A stretch of DNA of 60,000 nucleotides from Candidatus Kryptonium thompsonii (GCA_001442925.1 LDXX01000004.1:1-60000); one strand, 5' to 3'; counted from the first letter of the stretch, positions 9,252 to 19,112 are shown. Translations and numbers: made by a program. The notes: a model not told the origin generated them from the letters alone.

Positions 9252-11727
9252 AAGCGATGCTTACAAGTTTATTTTTCACAACCACAATCTTTGAAATTTT
9301 CTTACCGCTCAGATACTTTTGAACACCAGCATCGTTTAAAACGATATTTTTAAGGGTTTCATCATCCAAGTCGATCGGGACCTTGATCCTTGCTCTTACT
9401 TTTCCATTAACTTGAGCTACAACTGTAACTTCTTCCTCCTTCAATGCCGATTCGTCAGGTTCAACCCATTTACTTCCAACGAACAAACTTTCATTTTCAC
9501 CAGAAATTTCCCACAATTCCTCAGCAAGGTGCGGGGCAAGTGGACCAAGCATTATAATAAATCTTTTCATACAATGGACGAAAACCTCTCGCGTGAGATC
9601 ATCATGAAGATTTTTATCAAATTCAGAAAGCAAATTGAAAAGTTCCATCAATGCAGCGATCGCAGTGTTAAAGTTGAATGTATCAATGTCATCCGTTACT
9701 TTCTTTATCGTCTTATGAGTTTTCCTATAAATTGCCTTCGCGTAATCCCCAAGCAAATTAAGGTCATATTTATCCCTTGGCTTTACACTTCTTAATAATT
9801 CTCTATTATCAAGGACAAAGTTATAAACCCTGTTAACAAACCTCCACATTCCATTTATACCTTCATCGCTCCAATCCCCACCCTCGTCATATCTACCCAT
9901 AAACATCAAATATAACCTGAAAACATCCGAACCATACTTGCTCACGAAATCATCAGGGTTCACAACATTACCCTTGCTCTTTGACATTTTTGCCCCTTTG
10001 TTCGTAATCGTTCCCTGATGATACAAGCTCAAAAATGGTTCATCGAATTCAATATGACCTGCATCCCTCAATGCCTTGGTTATAAATCTCGCATAAAGCA
10101 GATGCATTGTTGCGTGCTCAGCTCCACCGACATATTTATCCACTGGACACCAAATTTTTACAAGTTCCTTATCAAACGGTGCTGTATCAAGATGCGGTGT
10201 AAAGTAGCGTAGGTAATACCACGATGAATCGACAAATGTATCCATCGTGTCAGGGTCCCTCTTAGCTGGCGCTCCACACTTGGGACAAGTCGTATTTATA
10301 AATTCTTCACATCTTGCAAGGGGTGATTCACCCGTTGGTTTGAAATCAACATTATATGGAAGTAAAACTGGAAGTTGATCCTCAGGAACTGGAACCTCCC
10401 CACATTTTTCACAGTAAACAATCGGGATCGGCGCACCCCAATATCTTTGCCTTGAAATAAGCCAATCACGCAAGCGATATTTAACGGTCTTTTTCGCTAT
10501 ACCTTCCTTGCTCAAATCCTCAACAATTTTTTCCCAAGCTTCTTCGGAGTTCATCCCATTGTATTTTCCCGAATTTATCATAATTCCTGGTTCAATGTAC
10601 GCGCTTTCGAGCTCATCTTCAGGATTCGTCCCAGGTTTAAGTATAACTTTTCTAATTGGAAGGTTAAATTTCTTTGCAAACTCAAAATCTCTTTCATCAT
10701 GCGCGGGAACTCCCATAACCGCCCCAGTTCCATAGTGAATCAAAACATAATCAGCAATCCATATTGGAATTTTTTCTTTTGTCGCCGGATTAATCGCATA
10801 AGCTCCTGTGAATACACCAGTCTTTTCTTTTTCGGTTGATGTTCTTTCTATCTCCGTCTCATGGGCGACAAAGTCAAGATATGCTTGCACTTGTTCTCTA
10901 TACTCAGGCTTTGTAATCTTCTCAACAAGTGGATGTTCGGGTGCAAGGACAACATAAGTTGCACCAAAAATTGTATCTGGTCGAGTTGTAAACACAGAAA
11001 ATTTATCTCCCGTATCTGCGACCGTAAATTCAATTTCAGCCCCAATGCTTTTACCTATCCAATTTCTTTGCATAATTTTTGTCTTCTCAGGCCAGTCAAG
11101 TTTGTCAAGCCCTTCTAAAAGTTCTTCAGCATACTGAGTGATTTTGAAAAACCATTGAGTTAAAAACTTTCTAACCACGGGGGTTCCACATCTTTCACAT
11201 GCACCATCGATCACCTGTTCATTTGCAAGCACGGTGTTACAGCTTGGACACCAATTCACAGGTCCAGGTGCCTTGTAAGCGAGCCCCATTTTGTAAAGTT
11301 GCAAGAAAACCCATTGCGTCCATTTATAATACTCTGGCTTTGATGTATCTATCTCATGATCCCAATCATACATTGCTCCTATCTGTTTCAACTGCTGACG
11401 AATTACATTTATGTTCTGCTGGGTGCTGTCATGTGGATGGATACCTGTTTTAATCGCATAATTTTCAGCTGGCAAACCAAAAGCGTCATAACCGATTGGC
11501 TCAAAGACATCATATCCTTGCATTTTTTTCAATCGAGCCCATGTATCCGTCGGACCGTAATTATACCAATGCCCGATGTGAAGTTTATCAGCCGACGGAT
11601 AAAGAAACATAACAAGACAGTAAAGTTTCTTTCTCGGGTTTCTCAAATTGACCTTGTAAATCTTTTTCTCTTCCCAATATCTTCTCCATTTTTCCTCAAC
11701 TTCTTGAAAAGGATAACGAACTTGCAT
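9241..11727 (-). CDS. leuS: Leucyl-tRNA synthetase
   Basis: An 828-residue class I synthetase charging tRNA-Leu, of typical bacterial length. The HIGH box reads KLHIGHWYN (about residue 50) and the KMSKS loop reads GAKMSKSKGN (about 580). A zinc-ribbon CPSCN...CERC lies near residue 160, and the CP1 editing domain contains the TTRPDTIFGATY threonine-rich motif. A second Cys cluster (CEKCGE, CPKCGAP) sits in the leucine-specific region. A good AGGTGG Shine-Dalgarno sequence precedes the ATG. It follows the recombinase gene by 32 bases and overlaps the next lipoprotein gene. Confidence 0.97.
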   Translation of the reverse strand: MQVRYPFQEVEEKWRRYWEEKKIYKVNLRNPRKKLYCLVMFLYPSADKLHIGHWYNYGPTDTWARLKKMQGYDVFEPIGYDAFGLPAENYAIKTGIHPHDSTQQNINVIRQQLKQIGAMYDWDHEIDTSKPEYYKWTQWVFLQLYKMGLAYKAPGPVNWCPSCNTVLANEQVIDGACERCGTPVVRKFLTQWFFKITQYAEELLEGLDKLDWPEKTKIMQRNWIGKSIGAEIEFTVADTGDKFSVFTTRPDTIFGATYVVLAPEHPLVEKITKPEYREQVQAYLDFVAHETEIERTSTEKEKTGVFTGAYAINPATKEKIPIWIADYVLIHYGTGAVMGVPAHDERDFEFAKKFNLPIRKVILKPGTNPEDELESAYIEPGIMINSGKYNGMNSEEAWEKIVEDLSKEGIAKKTVKYRLRDWLISRQRYWGAPIPIVYCEKCGEVPVPEDQLPVLLPYNVDFKPTGESPLARCEEFINTTCPKCGAPAKRDPDTMDTFVDSSWYYLRYFTPHLDTAPFDKELVKIWCPVDKYVGGAEHATMHLLYARFITKALRDAGHIEFDEPFLSLYHQGTITNKGAKMSKSKGNVVNPDDFVSKYGSDVFRLYLMFMGRYDEGGDWSDEGINGMWRFVNRVYNFVLDNRELLRSVKPRDKYDLNLLGDYAKAIYRKTHKTIKKVTDDIDTFNFNTAIAALMELFNLLSEFDKNLHDDLTREVFVHCMKRFIIMLGPLAPHLAEELWEISGENESLFVGSKWVEPDESALKEEEVTVVAQVNGKVRARIKVPIDLDDETLKNIVLNDAGVQKYLSGKKISKIVVVKNKLVSIACED

Positions 11728-11759
11728 TTTCTAAGTCCACCTCAAAATTTTATTTTTGA

Positions 11760-12770
11760 TTAAAGAAGTGATAATTGTATCGCATCTGATTTTTGTGGCG
11801 GTTTTCCAAGTTTTCCCTTCTGTCTGAAATAAATCATCGCTGTTTCAATACTACCAAGTCGCAACCTTTTTTTCAACTCCTCAGGCGTTGCTCCGTTTTC
11901 AACCATTATCATCGCAGCAGTATGTTTGAGCGAGTAAGGAGTTAGTTTTCTATTTCTGCCTTTTTTAACACCTGACTTTTTTAAATACTCGTTTATGATT
12001 ATCCTTATCCCTTTATTTGTTAATCTCTCGCCAGTATTCTTAGGACCCAAACTCACAAACATCGGTTGGCTCGGTTCTACAGGCTGACGCTTACTCCTTA
12101 CAGTGAAGTAATCATGTAGTGCCTTAACAACATCATCTGGGACAGGAACAACTTCATCCTTTACATCTTTCCCCTTGCCTTGAACATAAATTATATACTG
12201 ATCATTTACAACTTTTAGATCACCGACATCGGCATTTGAAAGTTCCAGTTCACTCATCGCGCAACCAAGCATCATTTTTATCATAGCATAATCCCTATAT
12301 CCCGCCTCGTCCTTTCTTTCAACGCTTGAAAGAAGCTGATCTATCTCCTCCCAAGTTAAAAATTCTCGGCTATGGGATGCAGGTCTTTTATTCCCAGGGA
12401 TTCTCTTCGCTGGATTTTTCTCTATAACACCGATCAATTTAAGGTATTCGCAAAAACGCCTTAATGCGGTCAAATATGTTGATACCGAAACTGGGGAAAG
12501 TTTTTTTATATGCGTCAGGTAATCTCTATACCTCTGTACATCTTCCACAAGGAAACGAAATTTTTTATCAACCGCAAACCATCGTAAAAATTCGCGCAAA
12601 GCCCGCGTATAGGTTCCCTTTGTATCCTCACGCTTATTTGAAAGCTCATTTGAAAAATTTTCAAAGTGCTGCATCAACTCCTCAAACGTCATCAAAACAG
12701 GCTTGAACTCATCCTTTATCATCTTTGGCGGAAACGAAATTATTTTTTTAAAATTTACAAACTGAGCCAA
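11760..12770 (-). CDS. XerC/D-like tyrosine recombinase with a degenerate active site
   Basis: A 336-residue protein with the Xer layout: N-terminal SAM-like core-binding domain (about 27-115) and C-terminal catalytic domain (about 135-318). Aligned by eye to E. coli XerD, the nucleophile Tyr (Y314 in AMIYFRQ) and the hairpin Lys (GKGK, about 199-201) are kept. The first Arg is Ala171 (CAMSEL for LRVSEL), the H-x-x-R pair is Y279-S-L-K282, and the second His/Trp is Leu305. It is therefore probably not a normal strand-exchange enzyme; a DNA-binding role is an alternative. The start is TTG 12770 or ATG 12722; neither has a clear Shine-Dalgarno sequence. No att sites or terminal repeats are seen. 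Confidence 0.75.
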   Translation of the reverse strand: MAQFVNFKKIISFPPKMIKDEFKPVLMTFEELMQHFENFSNELSNKREDTKGTYTRALREFLRWFAVDKKFRFLVEDVQRYRDYLTHIKKLSPVSVSTYLTALRRFCEYLKLIGVIEKNPAKRIPGNKRPASHSREFLTWEEIDQLLSSVERKDEAGYRDYAMIKMMLGCAMSELELSNADVGDLKVVNDQYIIYVQGKGKDVKDEVVPVPDDVVKALHDYFTVRSKRQPVEPSQPMFVSLGPKNTGERLTNKGIRIIINEYLKKSGVKKGRNRKLTPYSLKHTAAMIMVENGATPEELKKRLRLGSIETAMIYFRQKGKLGKPPQKSDAIQLSLL

Positions 12771-12774
12771 AGAT

Positions 12775-12803
12775 TTGCAAGTTGAGAAATTTAATTTTAA
12801 ATT
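12775..12803 (+). promoter_or_regulatory. Candidate sigma-70 promoter of the CDF exporter gene
   Basis: TTGCAA (12775-12780), 17 bases, TAAATT (12798-12803). The predicted start near 12810 gives a leader of about 23 bases before the ATG. It overlaps an imperfect palindrome (12784-12806). Assigned by eye. Confidence 0.4.
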
Positions 12804-12832
12804 CTCACTGCAAAATCAAAAAGTGACTGAAA

Positions 12833-13747
12833 ATGAATGAAAAATTTAGACAAAAATTGAACCTTGTCCTGGTGATTCTGCTTGCTTTCTTCGTCTTAGA
12901 ATTAACTGCGGGATTTCTTACAAATAGCCTTGCTCTTATTTCCGATGCTGGGCATATGTTGACTGATATCTTCGCAATAACCATAAGCTTGCTTGGCTTT
13001 AAAATAGCTGAAAATCGAAACACAAAAAGCAAAACGTACGGATTCCATAGAGCCGAGATACTCGCTGCTTTTATCAACGGGATATTGTTGATGTTGATCT
13101 CTGGCTACATCTTAATCGAAGCATTTGAGCGCTTCAAAAATCCACCAGCTGTCAAGGGATTTGAGATGTTAATCGTCGCAACCGCTGGTCTAATTGCCAA
13201 CATTTTGGCGGGGATTATACTTTTTTCCGAAAGGGAAAAAAATTTAAATATGCGCTCCGCTTATCTTCATGTGATATCGGACGCGCTTGGCTCGATTGGG
13301 GCAATAAGTGCTGGGATTTTGATCGTCGTCGCTAAATGGTTCTATGCGGATATAATAGCGAGCCTTTTAATAAGCATCATAATTGCCTACAACTCGATAA
13401 GATTAGTTAAGGATTCAATCCATATCTTGATGGAAGGGACCCCATCGGATGTCAACATTGATAAAATTATAAATCAGCTTTTTGAAATTCCAGAAGTTAT
13501 AGCGGTGCACGACCTTCACGTGTGGACCTTGGCAAGTGGGAAAAACATACTAACGGCTCATGTTAGAGTTAAAGGCGAAATCGACAGAAAGAAATTAAAC
13601 ATTTTATTAACTGAAATCGAAAATGTGATCAAGGAAAGCTCAAACATTGAACATATAACAATTCAAATAGAACCAGCAACATTTGACGCTGAGCTTATTG
13701 TTCCAAATCAAATGGAAAAGCATAACCTTATTCAGCGCCAAACCTGA
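12833..13747 (+). CDS. Cation diffusion facilitator (Zn/Co/Cd exporter, CzcD-like)
   Basis: A 304-residue inner-membrane proton antiporter of the CDF family. Six hydrophobic helices cover about residues 10-195. The two metal-binding H-x3-D pairs are visible: SDAGHMLTD in helix 2 (H41, D45) and YLHVISDALG in helix 5 (about H146, D150). The cytoplasmic C-terminal domain (about 205-290) has the family's HDLHVWTLASG. No His-rich loop is seen. It stands alone on the plus strand and its last 20 bases overlap the convergent TonB receptor gene. Zinc export is the usual function; the metal cannot be fixed from sequence. Confidence 0.92.
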   Translation: MNEKFRQKLNLVLVILLAFFVLELTAGFLTNSLALISDAGHMLTDIFAITISLLGFKIAENRNTKSKTYGFHRAEILAAFINGILLMLISGYILIEAFERFKNPPAVKGFEMLIVATAGLIANILAGIILFSEREKNLNMRSAYLHVISDALGSIGAISAGILIVVAKWFYADIIASLLISIIIAYNSIRLVKDSIHILMEGTPSDVNIDKIINQLFEIPEVIAVHDLHVWTLASGKNILTAHVRVKGEIDRKKLNILLTEIENVIKESSNIEHITIQIEPATFDAELIVPNQMEKHNLIQRQT

Positions 13748-15812
13748 TTGAAACACTACCAAACCAATTCCTTGGGAGCCCTGGCTCAATATATGCATAA
13801 GGAAGTTTTCTTTCCGGGTTTATAAAAACAGAAGCAACATACTTTTTGTTCGTCAAATTGTTCACTCCGAAGACAAGAAAAATTTTAAATGATGCAATTT
13901 TAAACTCAAGTCCACTTGATATATTCACGATGGCATAATCCGAAACTTCTATTTCATTCGCATCATTTGCAAAATACTTACCAACATATAAAATTTCTGA
14001 ACCCAAAATAAACGGCTTAAAATCAAGCTTTAAATCTATGTTCCCCCACAACTTTGGTATTCCAGGGACAAATTTATTAGCGTGATCCCCAAGCTCATTT
14101 TCATATTTGATATATTTTGCATCAAGGTAAGTAAGAGCAAACCTTAAATCTGCCCACTTATTGAGATCAAGCTCACCACCAAATTCAAATCCTCTTCTTC
14201 GCGATTCACCAGCAGAGAAAAACCAACTACCATTAGCATACGGAACTATTTCGTTTTGAATTTTTATCTGGAAAATCGAGAAAGAGTATAAAAATCCCGA
14301 AACTGGGAAATTTTCAAAAACTGATGCGCCCTTAAATCCCAGCTCCCATGTTTGGGAACTCATTGGTTTCAAAAATGGATTTAAATGAACACCGCTCAAT
14401 TCTGGCGGTGGGTCAACCTCGTTAAAAGCGGGATTCTCAACGCCTCCACTTAAAGTCAAATAAATAGAGTTACTTTTGCTCACCTTAAATAAAACAGAAA
14501 ACGACGGGGTGAAATGATTTAACTTAAGAATATCTCTCTGCGTTTGTCTATTCACAGCGGAAGGGTAAATTTCACTTAAATAGCTTTGAAAATCATACCG
14601 TCCACCAAAGCTAAAAATAATCCCAGTAAATGGCTGAAACTCAAAACGAGCGAAAAAACCACCTGAACGCGCTCCTTCCCTTTTATTGGTTCGAAGAGAA
14701 TCGCCCCTATTACCATTTTTCAAACTATAAAATAAAATCGTCCCATCTTGATATGAATCATCATAACCAACAAAAACTTTGGGCTTAAAAATGGCGCTTT
14801 CATTGGAATAGATGTAAGTTAAACCAGCACCAAGAAAATATCGATTAAAATCACGAAATGTGTTCCTCTCAGAGCGTTGCAAAACTTTCGGGACGAAATA
14901 CAATCTCATCTCAAAAGTGTGGTTTTGCCTTAAAGAGCTTGTCAAATTAACTCCAATCTTCCCAACGCGGTTATACCTTCTTTCCCTGCGCTGCAGATAG
15001 ACGGAGTTAGCCTTCCCTGGATTTGATAAAAACTCATCAAATGTCAGGGGTCCAGGAATATGAAAAAGATTTGAAGCAAAACCAGTTATAATTCTAAGAT
15101 TTGCCTGCTTACCAACATTTAATCTCAAAACAGAATAAATCTGTTTCTTTTGTACTGCGCTGTTTTCTCTCCAACCATCGAAATTAGATAAGGTACCATA
15201 GATAAGAGCATCTCCGTTTTCAAAATTTCTTCCAATTTTTAAATTGGATTGAAAAAGCCCAAAACTTCCAGCAGTTGAACTTAATTCAACAAATGAACCT
15301 CTTGGTTTAACAGTTTCAAAGTTAATAATTCCACCAGATGCGTTCCCAAAAAGGGTTGAAGAATTCGAGCGTATAACTTCTACTCTTTCAACCGCAAGAA
15401 GGTCCACGAAATCAAGCGAGGTTCTCCCGTCAGGTTCTGTCTCAGGAAAGCCATCGACAAGAATTTTAATTCCGCGTATTGTTCCTGCATTCGACTTATC
15501 TCCATAACCACGAGAGCCGAAGCCCCGAATTGTTATCCTAACATCTTGGGCTCCGGCTCTGCTTTGAACAAGAACCCCAGGGACATTTAAAACATCAGAC
15601 AGCGATAACTTCCGCTTCAAACCGATATCATTAAAATCAACCATTGTCACAGCCATTGGTAAGTTCAAAACTTCTCCACCCGCACGATATGCCACGACTT
15701 CTACCTCTTCTTGCAAATAATATATCTTAACCGTGTCTTGTTGTTGCCCAAGACAAGCAAATGAACTCACCAAGAAAAACACTAAACAACTTAACAGTTT
15801 AACTTTCAACAC
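13728..15812 (-). CDS. TonB-dependent outer-membrane receptor
   Basis: A 694-residue receptor with a signal peptide (cleavage near residue 22). The plug domain (about 45-160) contains LSDVLNVPGVLVQSRAG, VRIRGFG-type VRITIRGFGSRG, a DGFPETEPDGRTSLD loop and VERVEVIRSNSSTLFGNASGG. The remainder is a 22-strand-type barrel ending WFGSVSIRFGAE. Such receptors import iron chelates, cobamides or glycans using TonB energy. The plug and the C-terminal NNLTNKKYVASV motif resemble siderophore receptors, but the substrate is not determinable. It is 14 bases downstream of the giant propeller gene, so the two are likely co-transcribed. Confidence 0.9.
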   Translation of the reverse strand: MLKVKLLSCLVFFLVSSFACLGQQQDTVKIYYLQEEVEVVAYRAGGEVLNLPMAVTMVDFNDIGLKRKLSLSDVLNVPGVLVQSRAGAQDVRITIRGFGSRGYGDKSNAGTIRGIKILVDGFPETEPDGRTSLDFVDLLAVERVEVIRSNSSTLFGNASGGIINFETVKPRGSFVELSSTAGSFGLFQSNLKIGRNFENGDALIYGTLSNFDGWRENSAVQKKQIYSVLRLNVGKQANLRIITGFASNLFHIPGPLTFDEFLSNPGKANSVYLQRRERRYNRVGKIGVNLTSSLRQNHTFEMRLYFVPKVLQRSERNTFRDFNRYFLGAGLTYIYSNESAIFKPKVFVGYDDSYQDGTILFYSLKNGNRGDSLRTNKREGARSGGFFARFEFQPFTGIIFSFGGRYDFQSYLSEIYPSAVNRQTQRDILKLNHFTPSFSVLFKVSKSNSIYLTLSGGVENPAFNEVDPPPELSGVHLNPFLKPMSSQTWELGFKGASVFENFPVSGFLYSFSIFQIKIQNEIVPYANGSWFFSAGESRRRGFEFGGELDLNKWADLRFALTYLDAKYIKYENELGDHANKFVPGIPKLWGNIDLKLDFKPFILGSEILYVGKYFANDANEIEVSDYAIVNISSGLEFKIASFKIFLVFGVNNLTNKKYVASVFINPERKLPYAYIEPGLPRNWFGSVSIRFGAE

Positions 15813-15826
15813 CGATAAAACTTCGT

Positions 15827-18800
15827 TTATTTAGAAATTATAACAGCAGGTATCTCAAGCTCCTTCACAGCGCGATTAAACTCTGGAATATCCTTTTCAA
15901 GCACTTCTCTAAGTTTATTTAATTGAACATCGAGTCGCTTTGACAAATCCTCAAAAACTTCATACATCTGCTTGGGCGGTTTCGAGTCAGCACTCGCAAC
16001 AGCGCTTGCAAGCGAAGCAAGCTTACCGTTCAACTTAACAGGATGATTTAAAAGGTCTTGTGAACTTTTTGCCTTATTTTGAGTTATTTCTCCCTCAATC
16101 GCCGTCAATTTCTCTTTTAAAGGTTTAACGAGCTTAACAACTTTCTCTTCATTTCCAGTCCCTTTCACCCTTTCAACAAATGCATCCATCTGTTTAATTA
16201 CATCTCTAATCGTGTTAACAGCCCTATTCGCATCGCTTAACCTATCCCTGATTTTTATCAAAAGATCGAATTGCTCTTTGAATTCTTCATTCGTCACATT
16301 AATCCTTGGATCTTTTTTAATTTCAAACCATTGAGTTAATCCTTTCTTTCCAACGATGAGCTTTACTTGATATCTTCCAGGAACAGCCACAGGACCTCTA
16401 ATTGTTCCACCCCAATTCCAGAAACGAATATCTTTAAGGTTTTCTGCATCTGGATAGCGCATATCCCAAACAAATCTATTCATACCAGCTTCGGCTGGAA
16501 CTCTTTGCGCTTCAGGTCCACCAGGAAACATCCCGAATTCTTCCGCAGCTGGCGTTGGTCTTTCTTCAGCAGGTTTACTTGAAAATGATTTTATCAGCTT
16601 TCCATTTTCATCGTAAAATTCAAGCTTCACCTCATCCTTCGGTTTTTCTTTAAAGTAATAGTAAACAATCACTCCATTGGGTGGATTTTGCCCAATCGAA
16701 GCACCAGGAACTCTGAAACCGCCACCTCCACGCATCCTATAAGCATCTCTCGGCTTAAAGAGATAAACATCTGAATTTGCAACCTCATCACCAAGTTGGT
16801 AAAGTGGAGTTAAATCATCGAGAACCCAAAATGAGCGTCCGTGCGTTGCAACAACGAGATCTTTTTCCCTCGCCTGGACTGCAATATCATAAATTGGGGT
16901 CACTGGTAAATTAAGTTGCAATGTTTGCCAATTTTCTCCATCATCAAATGAAACATAAATTCCATATTCGGTCCCAGCATAAAGTAACCCTTTTCGATTT
17001 GGATCAGCTCTAACAACACGAGTGAAGTGCCCATCGGGGATACCATTTACAATTTTCTTCCATGTCTTTCCATAATCCGTCGTCTTGAAAATGTATGGCT
17101 TGAAATCTCCAAGTTTATATCTCGTCGCTGCCACATAAGCTGTTCCAGCGTCAAAAGGAGACGGCTCTATTATGCTTATCAAACTCCACTCAGGCAACTC
17201 CTTCGGTGTAACATTAACCCATGTTTTCCCATTGTCAGTTGAAACATGAATAAGTCCATCATCAGAACCAGCCCATAAAACTCCCTTTTTAACAGGTGAC
17301 TCCGCAAAGGCATAAATTGTGCAATAATATTCAGCCGTCGTATTGTCTTTTGTTATAGGACCACCTGATGGACCAATTTTTGAAGTATCGTTCCTTGTCA
17401 AATCCGGGCTTATAACTTCCCAACTCATACCTTCATCTGTGCTTCTAAAAACATGATTGCCAGTTACATACAAAACATTTGGATCATGAGGAGAAATAAC
17501 AATTGGATATGTCCATTGAAAACGATATTTAATATCTTTAGCGCCACTCCCAATTGGTGACTCGGGCCAAACGCTTATGTTCTTAGTCTCTTTTGTCTTT
17601 TTATCAAATCTTGTAAGCAATCCTCCATAGCTTCCAGCATAGACTATATCGGGATTATCTGGTTTGACAGCGATGTAACCACTTTCACCACCACCAACTG
17701 GGAACCAGTCAGTTCTATCAATTCCAAAACCCGTTGTTCTGCTTGCAATTGCAACTGTCGTGTTATCTTGTTGAGCCCCGTAGATGTAATATGGAAACTG
17801 GTTATCAACAAGGACATGATAAAATTGTGCGGTTGGATAATCTTGCTCAGTCCATGTTAAGCCACCGTTAAATGTAACCGATGCACCACCATCACTCGCG
17901 TGGATCATTATATCAGGATTATTTGGATTTATCCAAAGGTCGTGATGATCACTGTGGGGTGTTCGGACAACATTAAAAGTTCTGCCACCATCAATTGATT
18001 TTAAGAATTGAACGTTTAAAACATAGACAACATCAGGATTTTTGGGATCAGCGAAAACATGCATATAGTAAAATGGTCTTTGCCAAAGTCGTTTGTCGTC
18101 ATTTATTTTTCTCCAAGTTGCGCCACCATCTTCTGATTTAAATAGTCCACCATTTTCTGCTTCGACAAGAGCCCACACAAGGTCGGGTTTTGCTGGGGAT
18201 ACCGCAATTCCGATTCTTCCCTTTATACCTTTGGGGAAACCAGGATTATTTGAAATCTCAACCCACGTTTCACCGCCATCGGTTGATTTCCAAAGTCCAC
18301 TTCCAGGACCTCCGCTTGAAAGCGTCCAGAAGTTTCTATAAACTTCCCACATCGAAGCATAAATCACGCGTGGATTTGTCGGATCAATCACAAGGTCAAC
18401 AGCTCCAGTTTTCTCATCTTTGTAAAGAACCTTTTTCCACGTCTTACCTCCATCAGTTGATTTGTAAACACCACGTTCCGGGGACGGAGCGAAAGGATTT
18501 CCAAGTGCAGCTACAAAAACAATATTGGCATCTTTTGGATGGACACGAATTTTTGAAATAACCTTTGTTTCAGCAAGCCCAAGATGTTTCCATGTTTTCC
18601 CAGCGTCTTCAGATTTATAAACCCCATCACCAATCGAGATATTATTTCTCAAACATGCCTCACCCATTCCAACATAAATCACATTTGGGTCTGATTCAGC
18701 AACCGCAATTGCACCAACTGAACTTGATTTGAAAAATCCATCAGAGATATTAACCCATGTCACGCCACCATCCGTTGTTTTCCACACTCCACCACCAGTT

Positions 18801-19027
18801 GCTCCAAAATAGTAAGTCAAAGGTTGTTCAGGGTGCCCCGCAACTGCAATTGATCTTCCACCTCTAAACGGTCCAATCTCTCGCCATTGCATCGCTCGAT
18901 ATAAACTCGTGTCATACTTTAATGTGGTCGGTTTCGAAACCTGTGCGGGTTTTTTCTGCGAAACAGCAACGGAATAAACGGAATAAAAGATCATTAAAGT
19001 TATAAAAAGCAATCTTGCAAGTTTCAT
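15827..19027 (-). CDS. Secreted sortilin/VPS10-like BNR beta-propeller protein
   Basis: A 1066-residue exported protein (signal peptide MKLARLLFITLMIFYSVYSVAVSQ). It contains many BNR/Asp-box turns of the form S-x-D-x-G-x-T-W (TTDGGVTW, SEDAGKTWK, STDGGETW, SEDGGATW, STDNGKTW), giving one or two large propellers over about residues 45-760 like the VPS10/sortilin and xyloglucanase folds. The C-terminal region (about 780-1066) has beta segments followed by charged helices. Homologues are common in Bacteroidota-like genomes and usually annotated as glycosyl hydrolase, but I see no confirmed catalytic residues. GAGGCG precedes the ATG. It lies upstream of a TonB receptor, so surface substrate capture is plausible. 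Confidence 0.82.
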   Translation of the reverse strand: MKLARLLFITLMIFYSVYSVAVSQKKPAQVSKPTTLKYDTSLYRAMQWREIGPFRGGRSIAVAGHPEQPLTYYFGATGGGVWKTTDGGVTWVNISDGFFKSSSVGAIAVAESDPNVIYVGMGEACLRNNISIGDGVYKSEDAGKTWKHLGLAETKVISKIRVHPKDANIVFVAALGNPFAPSPERGVYKSTDGGKTWKKVLYKDEKTGAVDLVIDPTNPRVIYASMWEVYRNFWTLSSGGPGSGLWKSTDGGETWVEISNNPGFPKGIKGRIGIAVSPAKPDLVWALVEAENGGLFKSEDGGATWRKINDDKRLWQRPFYYMHVFADPKNPDVVYVLNVQFLKSIDGGRTFNVVRTPHSDHHDLWINPNNPDIMIHASDGGASVTFNGGLTWTEQDYPTAQFYHVLVDNQFPYYIYGAQQDNTTVAIASRTTGFGIDRTDWFPVGGGESGYIAVKPDNPDIVYAGSYGGLLTRFDKKTKETKNISVWPESPIGSGAKDIKYRFQWTYPIVISPHDPNVLYVTGNHVFRSTDEGMSWEVISPDLTRNDTSKIGPSGGPITKDNTTAEYYCTIYAFAESPVKKGVLWAGSDDGLIHVSTDNGKTWVNVTPKELPEWSLISIIEPSPFDAGTAYVAATRYKLGDFKPYIFKTTDYGKTWKKIVNGIPDGHFTRVVRADPNRKGLLYAGTEYGIYVSFDDGENWQTLQLNLPVTPIYDIAVQAREKDLVVATHGRSFWVLDDLTPLYQLGDEVANSDVYLFKPRDAYRMRGGGGFRVPGASIGQNPPNGVIVYYYFKEKPKDEVKLEFYDENGKLIKSFSSKPAEERPTPAAEEFGMFPGGPEAQRVPAEAGMNRFVWDMRYPDAENLKDIRFWNWGGTIRGPVAVPGRYQVKLIVGKKGLTQWFEIKKDPRINVTNEEFKEQFDLLIKIRDRLSDANRAVNTIRDVIKQMDAFVERVKGTGNEEKVVKLVKPLKEKLTAIEGEITQNKAKSSQDLLNHPVKLNGKLASLASAVASADSKPPKQMYEVFEDLSKRLDVQLNKLREVLEKDIPEFNRAVKELEIPAVIISK

Positions 19028-19112
19028 CTCAACGCCTCAATTTGTTTTTGAAGATTTTCAAAAAATTTTGACGAATTAGCAATGGAAAAATGTTTCAAAC
19101 GCCCCACCCCTT

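Noticed and set aside
11760-12770. Recombinase gene as the mark of an integrated element
   Set aside because: There are no flanking direct repeats, no adjacent tRNA, no cargo, and neighbouring genes are housekeeping. The active site is also degenerate.
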